From: Latrodectus hesperus
Taxonomy: Eukaryota > Arthropoda > Arachnida > Araneae > Theridiidae
DNA length: 64,000 nt
Reading direction: 5' to 3'
NCBI GenBank assembly: GCA_037975125.1
Contig: CM075860.1
Location: 26,565,651 to 26,629,650 of the forward strand
The first letter of the stretch is position 1. Each line of letters starts with the position of its first letter. The position numbers were made by a program, and so were the translations under genes. Below the pieces are notes generated by a model, which saw nothing but the letters and a program-made list of their open reading frames with translations, was not told where the DNA came from and did no database searches. Of this stretch, positions 12,990 to 27,682 are shown one piece after another.

Positions 12990-15900
12990 TCACTTGTATG
13001 CATAAAATATACTTAGTGTATGGATAATAAACATAATTGTAACAATATGTACATATTTTTAAATTTGACAGCGTGTTTATAGTAAAAAAAAATTGATATA
13101 AAGTAATTACATACATTTACAAATGAAATTGTCTAAGAAATACATAAAATTAATATACAACTGAGTGTTTTTATTATTAATTGAAGAATTTATTTTACCT
13201 GTAAAAAATAGAAATAAAGTTTAGTAATTTGAAATATTACCCCAAACAGTGAGGAACCGAAAATATTTAAAGTTAAAGATGATTTAATACCTTAACAAAC
13301 ATGTAGAACGATGATATTTCAATAATGACAAGCCCAGATCCTGTGCTAATTGCTGAAGTTTGAAGTTCCTGCAAAAGTTTATGTGGAAAATCTGGAATCA
13401 CCACCCATATAATTTAACAGCGAAACCATTTATTAGAGAAAGATCACTTCCTTATTCCTGAAGCTAACTTATCAGGAAAAATGTTCTCTTCAGATAAAGG
13501 ATGTAGAAGCAGGTGTCAAGAAATGATTCAGAACGTAAGGATAGGATTTCTACTAAGAAGAATCAAACAGCTTAGTCCAACGTTTATATTATATCACTCC
13601 TAACAAATTAAGTAGCTACAGTAACCTTTGCTTTTCCCATTTACATTTTTTGTTTTAATAAATAATTTTGTGTTACCAAGTAGTTTTCGTCTTGAGGAAC
13701 TTTCATCTCAATTTTAAGTAAACAACATGAAGAAAATAAGAAAATGTAAATATGAATTAAATAGTGATAATAAAATTTAAAAAAAATTAATGAGGGAAAA
13801 TGCATTAATTTTTCGCCGAAATTCCTTATGATATTTTTTAATAATTACTGTAAAATATACACAAAAATTTTCATTAAAATCCGTTAGTACCTTTATTAAT
13901 CCTACTTATATCGCTATATTTCAAATGAATGAACTCTTAAAAATGTACTTAAATTTAAGAATAACTTTATAACAATATTTCATTTTGTATTGAAGTAAAG
14001 ATGAAAATCAATATTAAAACCGATACTTTATTTTTAAAAATATACTTCCCTTCCTTTCTAAATGAAAAATAAACGATAAAAAACAAGATCCCGTGAAAAC
14101 TTAGATTTTCTTTTTCTTTCATCCTTCTATTGTATGCTATGAAGTCCTTTGTTAAATGTTTGCCAGAACCTTCAGCAGCAGATGATATTAATGCATCTTT
14201 TTTCATCACAAGAGAAAAATACAATATAGAAATATTAAAATAGTTAAAGTATATAAATTATATTTGGGTTCCATTATTAGTTTTATTTGGATGTTAAATA
14301 CAGGGTATAAGCAAGGTTTTATTTAAGTTTAATTTTGGTTCTTAAATTTTGCTCACGCATGCAAAGCTCTTAAGCTTACATTTTATAAATTAAGGTTTTG
14401 ATAAGGAAACTAATATTTTATATTTTGTGCTAATTCTTTTAAATAAGAAATGATTAGCTTTTATTACAAATTTTTAAAAATATAAGTAAAATGATGTTTA
14501 AATGAAAATAACTAATGATATCATATTTTCTAGAGCTACATTTCATATCTATAATTTATTCTTCTCAAAACAAAGCTGCCAATACAACAAAGTATTCATG
14601 TGTTAATAAAAATCTTGCTTATTTCATATTAAATATTAATGTGATATTCAGAACATAAAAGTAAATATTTTTGATTGAGAATATTTTCACTTCGATTTGG
14701 TTTCAAGTATTACAAAAAATGGACAGAAAAAAATGCCAAAAAGTAATAGGATTAAAAAAAGCCCTACATTAGTTTAATTTAAAAAAAATAATTTACTTTT
14801 ATGAGATAAAAACATGTAAAAAATGTTATTTATAGTAAGGTATATGATTATTTTTTATAAAATGATTCCTTTTGATAAAGGAATCAGACTTTCAGTAGCA
14901 AAAATCCATTCCCTACACGTGTGCAGTTTCTCCCTACATATGTCCCTACAATACTTTAGAATTTATCCTTAAATTACTTGTGGAATCCTTTTTCGTGCAA
15001 CCCTTCTTTCCGAAAATCAAGAATACTCAATAAATCAGAATGTCAGTAGTTGCGCTCACATGTCAGGAAAAGAATTTTTATATGAAAATGTTAAAAATAT
15101 ATACACTAATATTATACAAAGAATTTATATATTTTTTCGATTTAATAGAATAGACATTGGTTTAAAAAGATATGTTTCAGAAGTATTTCTGTGGGTTTTC
15201 TCAAAAATCGATGATTCCTAAAAGGATAATTATAATTATTTTATAGAGTTTTTAGGACATGGTGAATTCAAGTGTGGCTAACAGAATGAGCTAACAGAAT
15301 AGATAGTTTCAGCAAAATAACTAATAGAAGATTGCATTTTTCCCCTTAATTGAGCGTTGTGTGGTTACAGAAGACTGCAAAAAGTTCTAATGAGTGATAA
15401 TTTTTTAAATAATTAAATATTTTTAAATATTTTCACTAACATCTGATCATATATTTGTGTTTTTTCTTTTGCAATTTACCTTATATTTTTAAACTCTCTC
15501 TACATGTAGTCTTACAGAATTATTTTTCATAAAGAGTACCACATACGTTGGTTGCAAGACAGTTCATCTATGTGACTGAGCTGCATGTAGAAAACAGAAG
15601 AACAAAATAAGTGTCCAGTTGCTCAGTGTGGAATAAGATCAAATTCGAAATGTATTTCACTAAGAGAGTGATCCAAGATCTCACGCGGTGTTTTTCATTT
15701 ATAACTGTGTAAAGGATAATCTAACACGCAGATGCGGCTTAAAATTACTTGAAAATCCAATCTCAGCATGTGTAATTTCCAGAAGAGCTTTTCAAACACA
15801 GTGAATCGTATTCATGTGTCAAAAAGTTAAAAAAAATATCTTGACATTTTCCAAGATTTTTCCCCAACAGATGTCCATGCAGAAATCAATAGTACAACAC

Positions 15901-15990
15901 TCTTTCTTACTTTGACTGCAGCTGTGCTCTTAATATTGAATCAAAATTATCGTATCATAGCTTATAATAATCAGGGGATCAAAATGAAAT
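12990..15990. other. AT-rich DNA without recognisable gene
   Basis: No exon-like, tRNA-like or transposon-end sequence was recognised. The small frames at 12874-13116 and 13967-14224 are of chance type. Confidence 0.55.
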
Positions 15991-16009
15991 GTGAAACCTC
16001 TCTCATCAG

Positions 16010-16266
16010 GGCCAACTGATTGCTGAGTGGTTTGCGTTTCTGACTCCTGAGCTGTGGGTCCCTGGTTCGAATAACGGTTCGGGCATGGATGCTACTTTCC
16101 TTCTCTGTTCTTTCTGTGTTTCTTTGTGATTTTGCACCGGAAACGCTACTCGCCTCCGTAATTTGGTTCACAGGTGCCCTCTGGGTAACGACAAATGAGA
16201 AGCAGTTTCTGCCCTCGTTGTGGCATAGAGTTCGCCACCCCAGTGCCCGCCGTTTGAAAAAGAAAA
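16010..16266 (+). mobile_element. Complete tRNA-derived SINE (family C) with 16-bp target duplication
   Basis: A 257-bp plus-strand SINE is flanked by AAACCTCTCTCATCAG on both sides (15994-16009 and 16267-16282). Box A-like TTGCTGAGTGG is followed by box B-like TGGTTCGAATAA. Then come a body with a CTTTCCTTCTCTGTTCTTTC stretch and an A-rich GAAAAAGAAAAAA 3' end. The intact target duplication suggests a fairly recent insertion. The open frames on both strands here (102 and 78 codons) are repeat translations. Confidence 0.85.
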
Positions 16267-16329
16267 AAACCTCTCTCATCAGTTATATAAAGCTTAATCA
16301 TCGTCTAAGATTAAACTGTAACTGATTTA

Positions 16330-19300
16330 AGAAGAACTGAGTTTAATTTACCTAAGTTTCTCCAACAATCAACAGGTTTAGGATTCTATAGAATGATGTT
16401 GATGGTAGTGACAACAATCGATATTGACAATTGATTAATAAAGATTTTATTTAATTTTTTTTACTGTATTTCATTATCCTACAAATTAAGTTTTATTGAA
16501 AAGCAAATTTAATAATACATAACTATTGTCAATTCATTTTTTTACATAATGATAAATAAATTTAATTATTATAGCGCTACCGATATGTTGAGGTATCGTC
16601 ATGAATACTTTTATTATTTTTTAATTTACTAAAATCATTAAATCATTTTATTAAAAGAAATGTTATTTGAAAAATATGATTACTGAGGAAATATATATGA
16701 TTTTCCTAAAATTAATCTGAATAATATTAAAAGCATTTTATGTATTGATATGAAATACTAGAAAATCGTAAATATTAAATTAAGGAAATATGAATAAAGA
16801 ATGTCATTGAAATGATTAAATTATATTAAAAAGTAACAGTAGGATTAATTTTGAGAGCAAAGCAAGAAATAAGTTATCGAAAAAAATCAATATTTTGAAA
16901 TGAAATTTTAAATTATTTTAAATAAATGGGCATAATTAATTGAATTGTATTAAATGTGACATACTTTACTGAGGCATAACAAGATGTATTGAACCATTAC
17001 TAGAATCATTAATATTAATGTGTCTTTTTCTAGTTTTTAAAAATTATTTAAGCGCCATAATTGTTTGAAAGTACATTTTTCAAGAATATCTGCAATAAAA
17101 TAACATTTTTCATACTAAATCTTGTATAAATGATCTCTGTAAATTTTCTTATTTAAGAACATATTTGTACAGATAAAGTTAATGATTATATTGACTGAGA
17201 GATTATAAATTTTTTCTCTGAAGAAATTATATTTCTGAATAATTTAAAATGAAAATAAAATTTGAAAAATTTTAAAGTTGAATCATTAACTATTAATTAA
17301 TAAAGAGCAAGATATTTTAAAAGAAATGATAACTACTAGAAATGATAATAAAATTTGGTAGAACTGTAAAGAAAACCCCAATTAGAATTTTTAATATGAT
17401 GTTGTTTTAAAGGGTATTAAATTCAAATTTTTAATAAAGTTGTTTTACATTATTTTTTTAGAAGTAACTTTCATTACTACAATTACAGTAAATAATGATA
17501 AATAGTGGATAGTTATAGAACACAGATATTTATTTTTTGAAAGAATTTATGGCATCTCATGTAATGAGACTTAATAATAGGTATACCATTCTCACTCCGA
17601 AATAGGTAGAGGTATCATCCTCAGAAGTACTATTTTACTTCAATAATACAACACTTAACATGGCGAATACTCAACTGACGCCTATCTTCTTTTTTCACTA
17701 ATGGCTTTAGTAACCATTATGGAAACTGAAATACTTTTGCTGGGTCAGGTATAGAACACACTACCGTCTAGTAACATGAACGATCCGTGTTAATCAGCTT
17801 ACAGCAGTCTTACACACGTATTTATAGTCAACAATTTTTGAAAAAAATGCGTTGTGTTTTAGATATGAAAAACTCATTCTAAAAAGAAAAGAAAATATTT
17901 CTGGTAAACGTAAAGTGGTTGGTAGTTGACACCAGTGAACTACCCAGTACCTAACTTCAAGGAGCTTTACCAGTTTAATGGGAGCTTTTATTTAAAATTT
18001 TTCCTTATTTAAAAATATTTAAGGCTTTTATTTAAAAATAATTAAAACATTTATCATAAAAATTTTTACAACATTTGAATATGATTATTTTACAACATCT
18101 CTTAAAAATATACAACCAGATTCCGGTTAATTGTGAGGATGAAACCAGATGATAATATAATGGAGTTAATGATGAATTGCATTCAGTTTACACATAATAA
18201 CTTTGCATTACTACACATAATAATTTTGCAAATCTCTTGATTAATACCAAATTTTAAATTTATAAATCATATTGATAAAAGTTTTTGATGTTTACAAAGA
18301 CTAATTCGGTCATAAACATTGTGTCATATTAATTCGGTCATAAACATTGTGTTCTTTTTCATTATACATTTTACGACAATCACCGTAACTGGAAAGAAAG
18401 AAATCGTAAATTACTGAAGTAAATATTCCATTTGCATGCATCATTTATTGCTTAGAATGGTTTACGTTTTTAGAAATTACTAAAATACTCGTATAATACA
18501 AACATTTTATATTTAGATTTTATAAACTAAGTAAATAAAATTGACAAATCTAATGGAGCCACCAATGACTATTTCTTGGAAAAACTCTTTAGCAATAACA
18601 TCGATGATACTTTTTCAATGAGACAAAATTAAATTTTACTGAAGTTAATTGATTTTTACTTTTGGTGATTTGTGACCCTAATGCTGTTTTAACCAACAAA
18701 ATTATCACTAAGCAATCTTTTGCACTAACTAGTTTTAGCTTGTTTACATTGCTTATTCCTCTTTAGTCAATTTTTGTGCAAAAATTTTTGATTTGAATGT
18801 ATTAGATTTAAAATAAAATGGTGAGCTATTAAAATCGTCATATCTATGTTATATTATTTTCACTTCTCAGCAAGATACTCGCTATTTTTTAGCCTCATAT
18901 ACCCATAAGATGTTTACCAGATATATTTCTGTATTGTAAGCAATTCATTCAATTTAATGTTAAAAATGAATGTAATAATGTATTTTTGTTGCAGTAAAGG
19001 ACAAAATATTTTTGTGTTCCAAAATATTATTTTGCATTCCAAAAACAAAATCTTAAAATGAATTATCTGAAATTTCAAAAATAAATAGGAAATCTTTCAG
19101 TAGTGATATATGGATTCGTGAAGATATAAGGACATATACAATTCAATTCATGATCAATTTTTCTAAAACTTCAAACAATTGTGAATAAAAATATAGCTGT
19201 ATTTCAGATAGCAAACAAAAAGGATATATTATATTTATTCTCTTTATTGAAAATTATTTATTTGGAAAATCCTTTATTTCAAAATATTAAGTTAAATAGA

Positions 19301-20450
19301 GGACAGGTCTATTACTTATATTTAGAAATATTTGAAATTTTTTCAAATGCATCATTCTATGTTAATGTTTATTTTTCATGTTACTAGTAAAATTATTAAC
19401 GTATTTACTCATGTTTAAAATAATATTTCTCTTGATTCATTTTCAGCCATTGAAAAATAAAGAAATAAAATAATCGATTTAAAGTCAAAATATATTACCC
19501 CTTACTCCATCTGTATTTCTATCAATAATTTATAAAATTACTTAGCAAAAATATTTTTACTTTTTCTCATACATAAATGTTAAATTTTAATGCTGTTCAT
19601 TTTTAAAATCGGAAGAACATTATTGTTAAAGTAATAATAAAATAGTTCTCACTATTATCATTATTTTAATAAAAGTTGAATTTTGCTTTTTTAAAAAAGT
19701 AATTTATTAAATTTTCTTCTTTTTTGTATTAAAGCATTAGGTAATAGTATGTATGTATTTATATGAACTTACATTAATAAATTATACAAGAATGATTAAT
19801 AAATTATATAAATTATTAAATTGCTTAGATATAAAGTGTCACACATCTAAAATTGGCGCACTTGAGAGTGTCGCTTAAAATAGATAGCGATTTAATTAAA
19901 TTAGTAATTGTTGTTTCATATCTAAAATATAAATCTGAATTAATTCAAAAAAAATGTTTCTACGGTAAAAAATGACAATAAATTATTTCTATACTAAGAA
20001 ATACCATCTTTTTCTCAATTTATTTCATAAGACGTCATATTTTAACAAGCATCTGATTAATGAAATTACTATACGTAATAAGAGAACAGTTTTAGTAAGA
20101 ATTTCAAAATATTCTTCTTATCTAATTTGCATAGAAAATAGAAGAAATTATTAAATTATGCTACTGAACAAATTTTGAAAATGTAGATAAATGCCATTGA
20201 AAATCAAAATATTTACAGTATCATCTCACTTAATCTTAAAAAAGGAAAATCGGCTGGGCTGAAGAAAGGATAAATACAAGGGTAACTAACAAGTAAAAGT
20301 GAACGATGATGATGTAACTAATCAGAAATTAAAATCTGGCTATGATGATGAAATCCTAGGACAAAACATTATATCTAACCCAATGAGAATCGTAACGTAC
20401 TTGCTATTTGAGGAGCATGAGAAACAAATACAAAGTTGGTTATTAGAATT
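16330..20450. other. AT-rich DNA without recognisable gene
   Basis: Only the 28-bp duplication at 18302-18352 and scattered short frames. Nothing supports a gene. Confidence 0.55.
18302..18352 (+). repeat. Small tandem duplication, period 28 bp
   Basis: TAATTCGGTCATAAACATTG occurs twice in a row with a seven-base spacer. It is non-coding. Confidence 0.7.
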
Positions 20451-20454
20451 TTGT

Positions 20455-20590
20455 TTGTTGGTTTGTTTTGTCGCTCAACGGTCATTTTTTGCACACGAGG
20501 GCTAATTAGACCGGGAACTACGGTTTAAAGTGGATTCCGAATCACTACAAACATTCATGTCCAAGGTGGTTAGTAGAAGATCAGAGTAAA
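20455..20590 (-). mobile_element. 5'-truncated SINE fragment, family E
   Basis: It contains TTTGTTTTGTCGCTCAACGG, the GGCTAATTAGACCGGGAACT stretch and GTTTAAAGTGGATTCCGAAT, all shared with the minus-strand SINEs at 57.0 and 59.2 kb. The tRNA head is missing. Confidence 0.45.
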
Positions 20591-22239
20591 ATGCCTTATA
20601 GATCAAGAATTCAGTTGGCAGGAAATAGAAAAAGAGTTTGAAATAAGTGACATAAAAGCAACAAAATATCTGTTTGATTTCAAGGCAATTTGAACATAAA
20701 TTCTGGGTATGTCATCTATCATGAGAAAAAAATGTTTCTGTTAATTATCTTAATGAGTTTCAAAATTTTTCAGATCTTAAGATGAATTATTACATTAGTC
20801 ATGTCAGCTGTAATCCATGGTACAGTAGATACGCTTTGCTCTCTTAGCCTGCATAGCTATGCAACAAGAACTGTATTGAAACAACATGTCTTGGATCACT
20901 CAAAAGCATATTATGCTCTTTTGGTGCATCATAAGCAGAAGGGTGCCTGTTAACTTTCAAATTCGTAATTTAAACATGACTTCATTATGGTAATACAATG
21001 ACAACGCTTAGCATTTTTGATCACCAGAGCTAAGTAGCTAGAAACGTATTACAATAACATACTCTGACTCAATCATAAATCATCATTCTGAAATGGCCTC
21101 AGTTTATAAAACTTTTAGCTGGACTCAATGTACTTGTTTTTGCTGGATAATGGAAAGAAGGGTTACAGCTTAATTTTTCTCAATGTGGCTTAAGATAAGT
21201 TTAAAAAATGGTGAGGTTATGGCATTGTTTAGCGTTTTCAGTCACCAGATAACATATTATAATAACCTGTTCTAACCTAAACTATGTTTTGTTAACTGTT
21301 GTATTAAATTCAAGTTTTAGAATCTAATTCTTAGAATTAAGCACATAACAATATAAGTCAATAAGATTTCACTAAAAACTTTTTGTGCAAAAAATCATAT
21401 AAATACAACAAAATATATCATTATCTTGAAAGCTTTTGAATATGATGCACTTTAATTTATGAGTCAACTTAACGAAACGATGTTTTTTTCCTTGTAAATA
21501 CACTGTAATACTACTGTAGTTTTCGTGAGAATGTATACATTTTTTTGATATTATTCGACATATAAGCTTATAAATCTAACAACGCGTTCATATATTATTT
21601 ATTAATATAAATTTGAATTTAAGAATTATTTGTTAATATAAATATAATTTTTGAAGTTATATTTATGTAAACAGACAATTGCTTATTAATATAAATATAA
21701 CATTAAAATATCCAAAAAAAATTACTTGCAGGAAACATATTGATAGATTAAGCATTTTTTTCTGATTAAATGATACTTTTATTTATTTTTCTTTAAATTT
21801 AAATATTTATATACACATTTATTTATGCAATTAATGTATATATTTGTTTTTAAATTTATAAGCGATTAAATTATTACAGTCACTTCATTTCAATTATTGC
21901 TTTGTTTCTTAAGATACTAATAGATATATTTCGATTATATTTCTGTTGTTAAATTTAAATAGACACACTAAATTACTTTAGTGATTAGTTTCCGTAAGAA
22001 TAGTTACTGAAAATGCTATTCCTTTTAGAGTTATGAAATCTTTTATTTAATCAGAAAATTACATTAATATGTATTAGTAACATAATTCTGTATGGTAATA
22101 TTCCTCATTCTTTATCGTTAGACATGAAAAAGTTAACCAGTTTTGTTTGATATAATTTGATGCATGTAACTAAATAAATTTAAACGAAGTAAAATAATAT
22201 CCTAAATACCAAAATATACTTAATTTTTCATTTTAGAAT

Positions 22240-22475
22240 CCCGACTGATGGCAGAGTGGTTATCGTCTCTAAATTCGAAGCAGTACTTTCCGGGCTCGAA
22301 CCCTGGTTTAGGCATGGATGTTCCATTCCTTCTCTCTGTGTTTCTTTATCCTTTGACATTCGATTTGAAGATGGCACACACACTAGTTGCCCCTTTGTAT
22401 AAGATGTCAGTACCTTCACCCCTTGTAGCGCTAAATGGGTATATCCTAGCAGTCAGCCATACATTGGAAAAAAAT
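22240..22475 (+). mobile_element. SINE, family C
   Basis: The tRNA-like head carries box A TGGCAGAGTGGTTA and box B GGGCTCGAACCC. It is followed by GGCATGGATGTTCCATTCC and the TTCTCTCTGTGTTTCTTT body shared with the 16.0-kb copy, and the 3' half diverges. No clear target duplication is seen. Confidence 0.72.
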
Positions 22476-23904
22476 TGCAATACTACTTTACGCTCCAAGA
22501 TTTTTATATAGATGAAGTTCATATTATTTTAACAATATTACAATAGCATAACAAGTTTCAAACATATGAAGAAACAATTTATTATTTAGATAATATTTAA
22601 TGATAACAACTTTAAGATATTAAACTTTTTTTAAGAAATAAATTTTTTAAATGTATTTTGAATCAATTAAAATGAACGCATTTAATAAATATATTTCAAT
22701 AGATATTCAAGGATTTTAGAATTTCATTTTTCTTTGGTCGTATTAGGGGAAAATGAATTTACTTTTTTATTACAAATATGTTTATTACTTTAATTTCTTT
22801 TATTTTAAAATGATTTTTATAAACTTATAAGCACAAGTAAATATAGTATAAAAATTAAATCTTTTATATTCATTCAATTTTAAGGAATTTAACGCTAAAT
22901 TGAAAGGTAAAAAATATTTAATATTATCAACGAAACTTAGTTTTAATCTTAAAATGGAATCAGAAACATTTTTAAATGTAATGTAAACATTAATCTTCTA
23001 ATAAAATTTATTTCTAGTGGAAACTCGTTTGTATTAATGAAAGAAGAATGACTTCTGTAAAAAAAGAATTTTAGGGAGATTAAGTTCCGCGGAATACAAA
23101 AATCGTAAAGTTTCAGTCAAGTTTGTTTCCTTAACACAGTAATTAAATGAAGTCTTCCAAAATGTTTCTTTTGTATTATTTTAGAATATACAATGGGTTG
23201 TTTCCCTCATTTTAAATATTTGAATTTATATATGCTGACTTTAAATCCTTTACTGAAACTAAAGAGATTGTTAAAGAAGTAAAAATTTTAAAATGTTGAA
23301 GAAACATTTTTTTCTCGAAATTTATTTTATTAAAATACTTGCTTTGTTAACTGAATTTCTTTATGTTTTGAATAATTTAAATTATTCATAAAATTAGAAC
23401 ATTAAACATTTGGCGGTTAATAAACTTTTAAATGTGTTTGTAACTATCACAATTAAGGCATTCACATCGCAATTATGATCATATAATCATTGGATCAGTA
23501 TTTTGAGCAGAGCTTGCATTTTCGAGAGATCGAAAAGATCTTGTAGACTGAATGCAGTTTTTATGACTTAAGAGGCTCTGTTACATAGGGGTTTGTGCAC
23601 AAGGATTTGTAAATTATTGTAAAATTTTATTTTAATATTTAATCATTAAATGACTTCAAATAAACTTTTAAGCCATGTATCTTCTCCAGTTAGAATTACG
23701 AGCAAAAAATCACCACTACCCTTAAATACTTAATGAAAGTTAATTAATTACACTGACATCACACCGACAAAAAACACTAGTACATAATAATATATTACAG
23801 GGTGACAAAACTGGGGCAGTTTATTCAATATTTAGCAAATATTCTTATTATTTGACACATAATTTTCCATGTCTCTCATTTTTCGCAACTCTTTCAAAAA
23901 GTAC

Positions 23905-24180
23905 TATATTCCGCTTTGGCCTAGAGATAAAACATGCTCTTTAGAGTAAAGTATTCCATGTTCGATCCCAACCACTTACTGTGAGATCTCACCAACATCC
24001 AGGTTAAATAACAAAGTTAGATATTTCTCTTCTGCATGCATGTCCATCAAGTGGTTGCTTGAGAATGTTTTGAGTTTCATCTCTTGCGATGACACACTGC
24101 CTTGGAAAAGTGCTGTGGATACAATGACTTTTCAATTACCTTAAGTCATTAGGCAGTCATTTGTGAGTGACAAATATCTA
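23905..24180 (+). mobile_element. tRNA-derived SINE (family D)
   Basis: Plus-strand tRNA-like head: box A TGGCCTAGAGATAAAAC and box B ATGTTCGATCCC about 35 bases later. A less AT-rich body of ~200 bases follows (CACACTGCCTTGGAAAAGTG). The 3' boundary is uncertain. Confidence 0.5.
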
Positions 24181-24189
24181 GAATTTATC

Positions 24190-27100
24190 GTAAAATCATT
24201 TGAAATAGAGACTTATAAAACGAACTTTCAACGCACAAACCTTCACTGAATTCTAAAGTGCATCGTAGCATGATACCAGGACGATAGTTATTTTCGAATG
24301 TAACTATAAAGAAAAGTATTACTTTTTATATCTTTTCCCAGTCTCCTGGAACTATTAACTTGAAAATTGCAGTTCTAGAATTTATTACAAATATTTGAAG
24401 GGTTATAGATCTTCGTAAACACATTCAGAATGTAAACATCTGTACCTTGAATATTTACGAAGAATCTGACAAGAGCTTTTCTTAGTGACCAGACAGTGGC
24501 AGTAAAGTGACCAAAAAAAGGAAAAAAACCTATCATTTTATACTGTTTTTGGTCTAGTACTTGGTTAGAAACGAAATGAAAAATATCGGTATGAACAAAT
24601 ATTTTTCATTTCAATGCGAGAATATATAAATGCCTACAGGAATTCAATTATGAAAAAGTATCATTTTAATGATATCTTTTATAAAAAAAATTCTCAAGGA
24701 ACTTAAATTGCCTTGCAAATCCGATAAAATTTAATTATAACATTTTGGATAAATGTTTTCTGATGTATTTTTCTGATATTTTATTTGTTTTCCAATTAAA
24801 AGTCATTAAATACAAATAACTGTTTTTTTTTCCAGAAGTCTAATTCTAAATCAACAATGAACTAATTTAGAAATGAAGATTGTTTTTCCTTATTAATGGT
24901 AATGCATCAAATTTTAATTAACATAATATTTCTGTTAACATTGTTTGTCCACTCTATTAGCAACGATTATTGAGATCAAGAATATTTTATTATAGCAGCA
25001 AATATTAAAACAATTCATAAAAATAAATGGATAAAAAAATCTGAAATTTAATTATTCATTTTATTATATTTTGATACATCTATAGCATAAATCTTTCAAA
25101 TAATTAAATGGTAGAATGAAACATTTTTGACTTATAATTGATTGAAGACATTTTGGCACACATTATTTAAGCACTTTATTATTAAAAGATTTTAAATGTG
25201 CATTGCATGCAAAAAAACAAGTTTGAAATTCTTTTCTCTATCAATCATAAATCATGGTATGTATCATCGTATTAAGCAAAATAAATTAGGGTTTAAAGTA
25301 AGTGAGAAGTATTTTGATTTCATTGATAATCACACTGTACCTGTGATAATTACAATAATGACATCATTCTTAGCGAAAATGTATATAAGAATTACAAATG
25401 TCAGCTGGTATACACTTTGTTTCTAAAAATCAAACATAAGAAATGATAAAAACATTCTGATTTTCCCAAGAAGATAGACTAAAATTATTGTTTTTAGTTC
25501 TCATAATCAGAGCTCTCCGTTCTGAGTGATTGATGATTCTTCCAGGTTTCTGTAATTGAATTAACTGAAGGAAGCAAATATTTTGACAGACATATGTAGC
25601 TCAAGATGAATTAGTTAATCAGTAATGCTCTGTAATTTTTCATCAAACATTCCTAGGAAATTATGTATATATTCAACTCATATATAAAATTTATGTTTGT
25701 AATTCTATTTCTAAATGTATTTTTTGTAAATAATTGTGTCTGCCTCGTAATTTTAAAACCCTCACATAAGCTTAGACTCTTTGGTACATGAGTCGGTAAG
25801 TTACTGAAAAAATGAATTATTTGTCATTTCATAAATTATCACATAAATAACAAATAATAGGCATAGGTAATATAGGAATAAAATAACTATAAGTATATAA
25901 TATTTATAGAATTTCTAAGAATTGTATCCTTCAAATTTTCAGTCATTTGACTTTTACAATAATTTGATTTTTTTAAATTTAATAAATTAAATAAACGTAT
26001 AAAGATTCGAAAGCTAATCTTTCAAAAGTTTTTAAAATATCTTTCAAAAATTAAGGAAATTGATTATGAGATAGTAAAAAATGACACAAATACAAGAAAA
26101 GTTTATGATGGCTATCAAGCTTTTAGTATAATGATTGATATAAATATTCACATGATGAGAACAGTTAAAATAAATGATTATTTTTCATGAGGATATTTTA
26201 ATGATTTATTTTATGCATCCAAAAAATTGTATGCACTTAATATTCTAATTAAATAAAGAAATTATATTTTCAGATCCCTTTATTGGTTCCCCTGAGAATT
26301 TCTGCATACATTACTACCAAATAATTGTCTAAAATATTCAAGTGATTTGAATTTTACCGCAATAACATTTTTGAAATTTTAAAATATTGCTCTATAATTA
26401 TATATTAAAACAGTGTTTAAAATTGTATTAACATTTTGACAATGATGATTATAAATTTTAAACATACAAATAAATTTAAAAATTATTTATTTTATAAAAA
26501 AATTATAGTACTTTCTTAAATTTAGAGTTAAATTCTTTTATTAAAAATATTTAATAAAGAATTTTTGGAAAATATAAATTAATTTTTAATATAAACAATT
26601 GTTAAGGTTTGTTAAAATTTTTTACAAATCGTTTACCATTTGATTGAAAATTTCTGGTTTTTAAAATAGGTGAAAACGACTAAAAATGTTTAATTATTTC
26701 GATAGATATATAATTTCTGAAAAAGAAACTTTATTTAGAATTCCAGTTAGCTTTTTTTGTATGTATTTATGACTTTTTATGTATTTTTTAAATGTAGAAA
26801 TAAATAACTCACCGTAACAACAGCAGCAAAAGAAATGAATAATTTTCACGTTGTAGCCATTCAGTGACGAAGTTTACATCTTAAATTTATTGAAACAAAT
26901 ATTTCAAAAGTGAGAATAAACAAAGAACTAGATGATTATTTCATTTGCATTAAACATTCCTAAACGTTGATACTTATTGCAGTTTGTTTTTAAGATTCAT
27001 AAATATTTATTCCTCAAGGTAATTTATTAAAATAAGTTCAGTGATCATCACGATTTTAAATAATATTATTTCTTATTTGTATTATTTTTTATATGGAACT

Positions 27101-27240
27101 TACAACACTTTTCCAATAAATACGTGAACTCTCTTGCTCTGAGTAACATTTTCAGTTTTGGATGTTGAAGAGCAGAGTTCAAATTTGAATGTTTAAGAGG
27201 AATGTACTTGCACCAGTAAAACATTTTATTCAAAAAGAAG
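24190..27240. other. AT-rich DNA without recognisable gene
   Basis: Chance frames only (for example 76 codons at 25196). No conserved motif, SINE head or inverted repeat was recognised. Confidence 0.55.
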
Positions 27241-27245
27241 TATGT

Positions 27246-27622
27246 TGTTATTTATGACACATGGGCAAACCAAGCTCGTTTTGCCATTGTTTTATCGAAT
27301 GTAAGTGACTAGGGTGCGTCTTTTGTTTAACCAGAGCACCATGAAGGTGAAAGTACAATTTTGTTTTAAATTCCTCCGATAGAGGACACCACCAGAGGAT
27401 CCACTCCCTTAATTTTGACATTGATCAGAAGGGGGAGGAAATTTTCTCCAGACCTTTACACCCATGGTAACTGCTCAACAACAGACCAAATGACTTTTGA
27501 ATCCACAGATTTAACGAGCATGTATATCGCATGTATTCGGTGAAGTTTTGGTGGCATTGGGAATCGAGCCCCACTCTTACGGACGGAAGGTCGATGCTCA
27601 AACCACTAGGCTACCACGGCTT
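27246..27622 (-). mobile_element. Near full-length SINE, family A
   Basis: Same body as the 62.3-kb copy. Its tRNA-like head is at the high-coordinate end (minus strand GTAGCCTAGTGGTTTGAGC, box B GGCTCGATTCCC). The internal stretch covering the CTCCCCCTTCTGATCA-type motif and the CTTGG...AAGC tail is present. No clear target duplication is seen. Confidence 0.8.
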
Positions 27623-27682
27623 TTAAAAATAATTATAAAAGACCTAAATTATTGAATATAAATTCATAAATCAAATAAATAT

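Noticed and set aside
22240..22330. Possible functional tRNA gene
   Set aside because: Box A and box B are present, but the sequence continues into a SINE body shared with 16.0 kb and the flanks do not form an acceptor stem. The same applies to the tRNA-like heads at 57.1, 62.6 and 63.1 kb.
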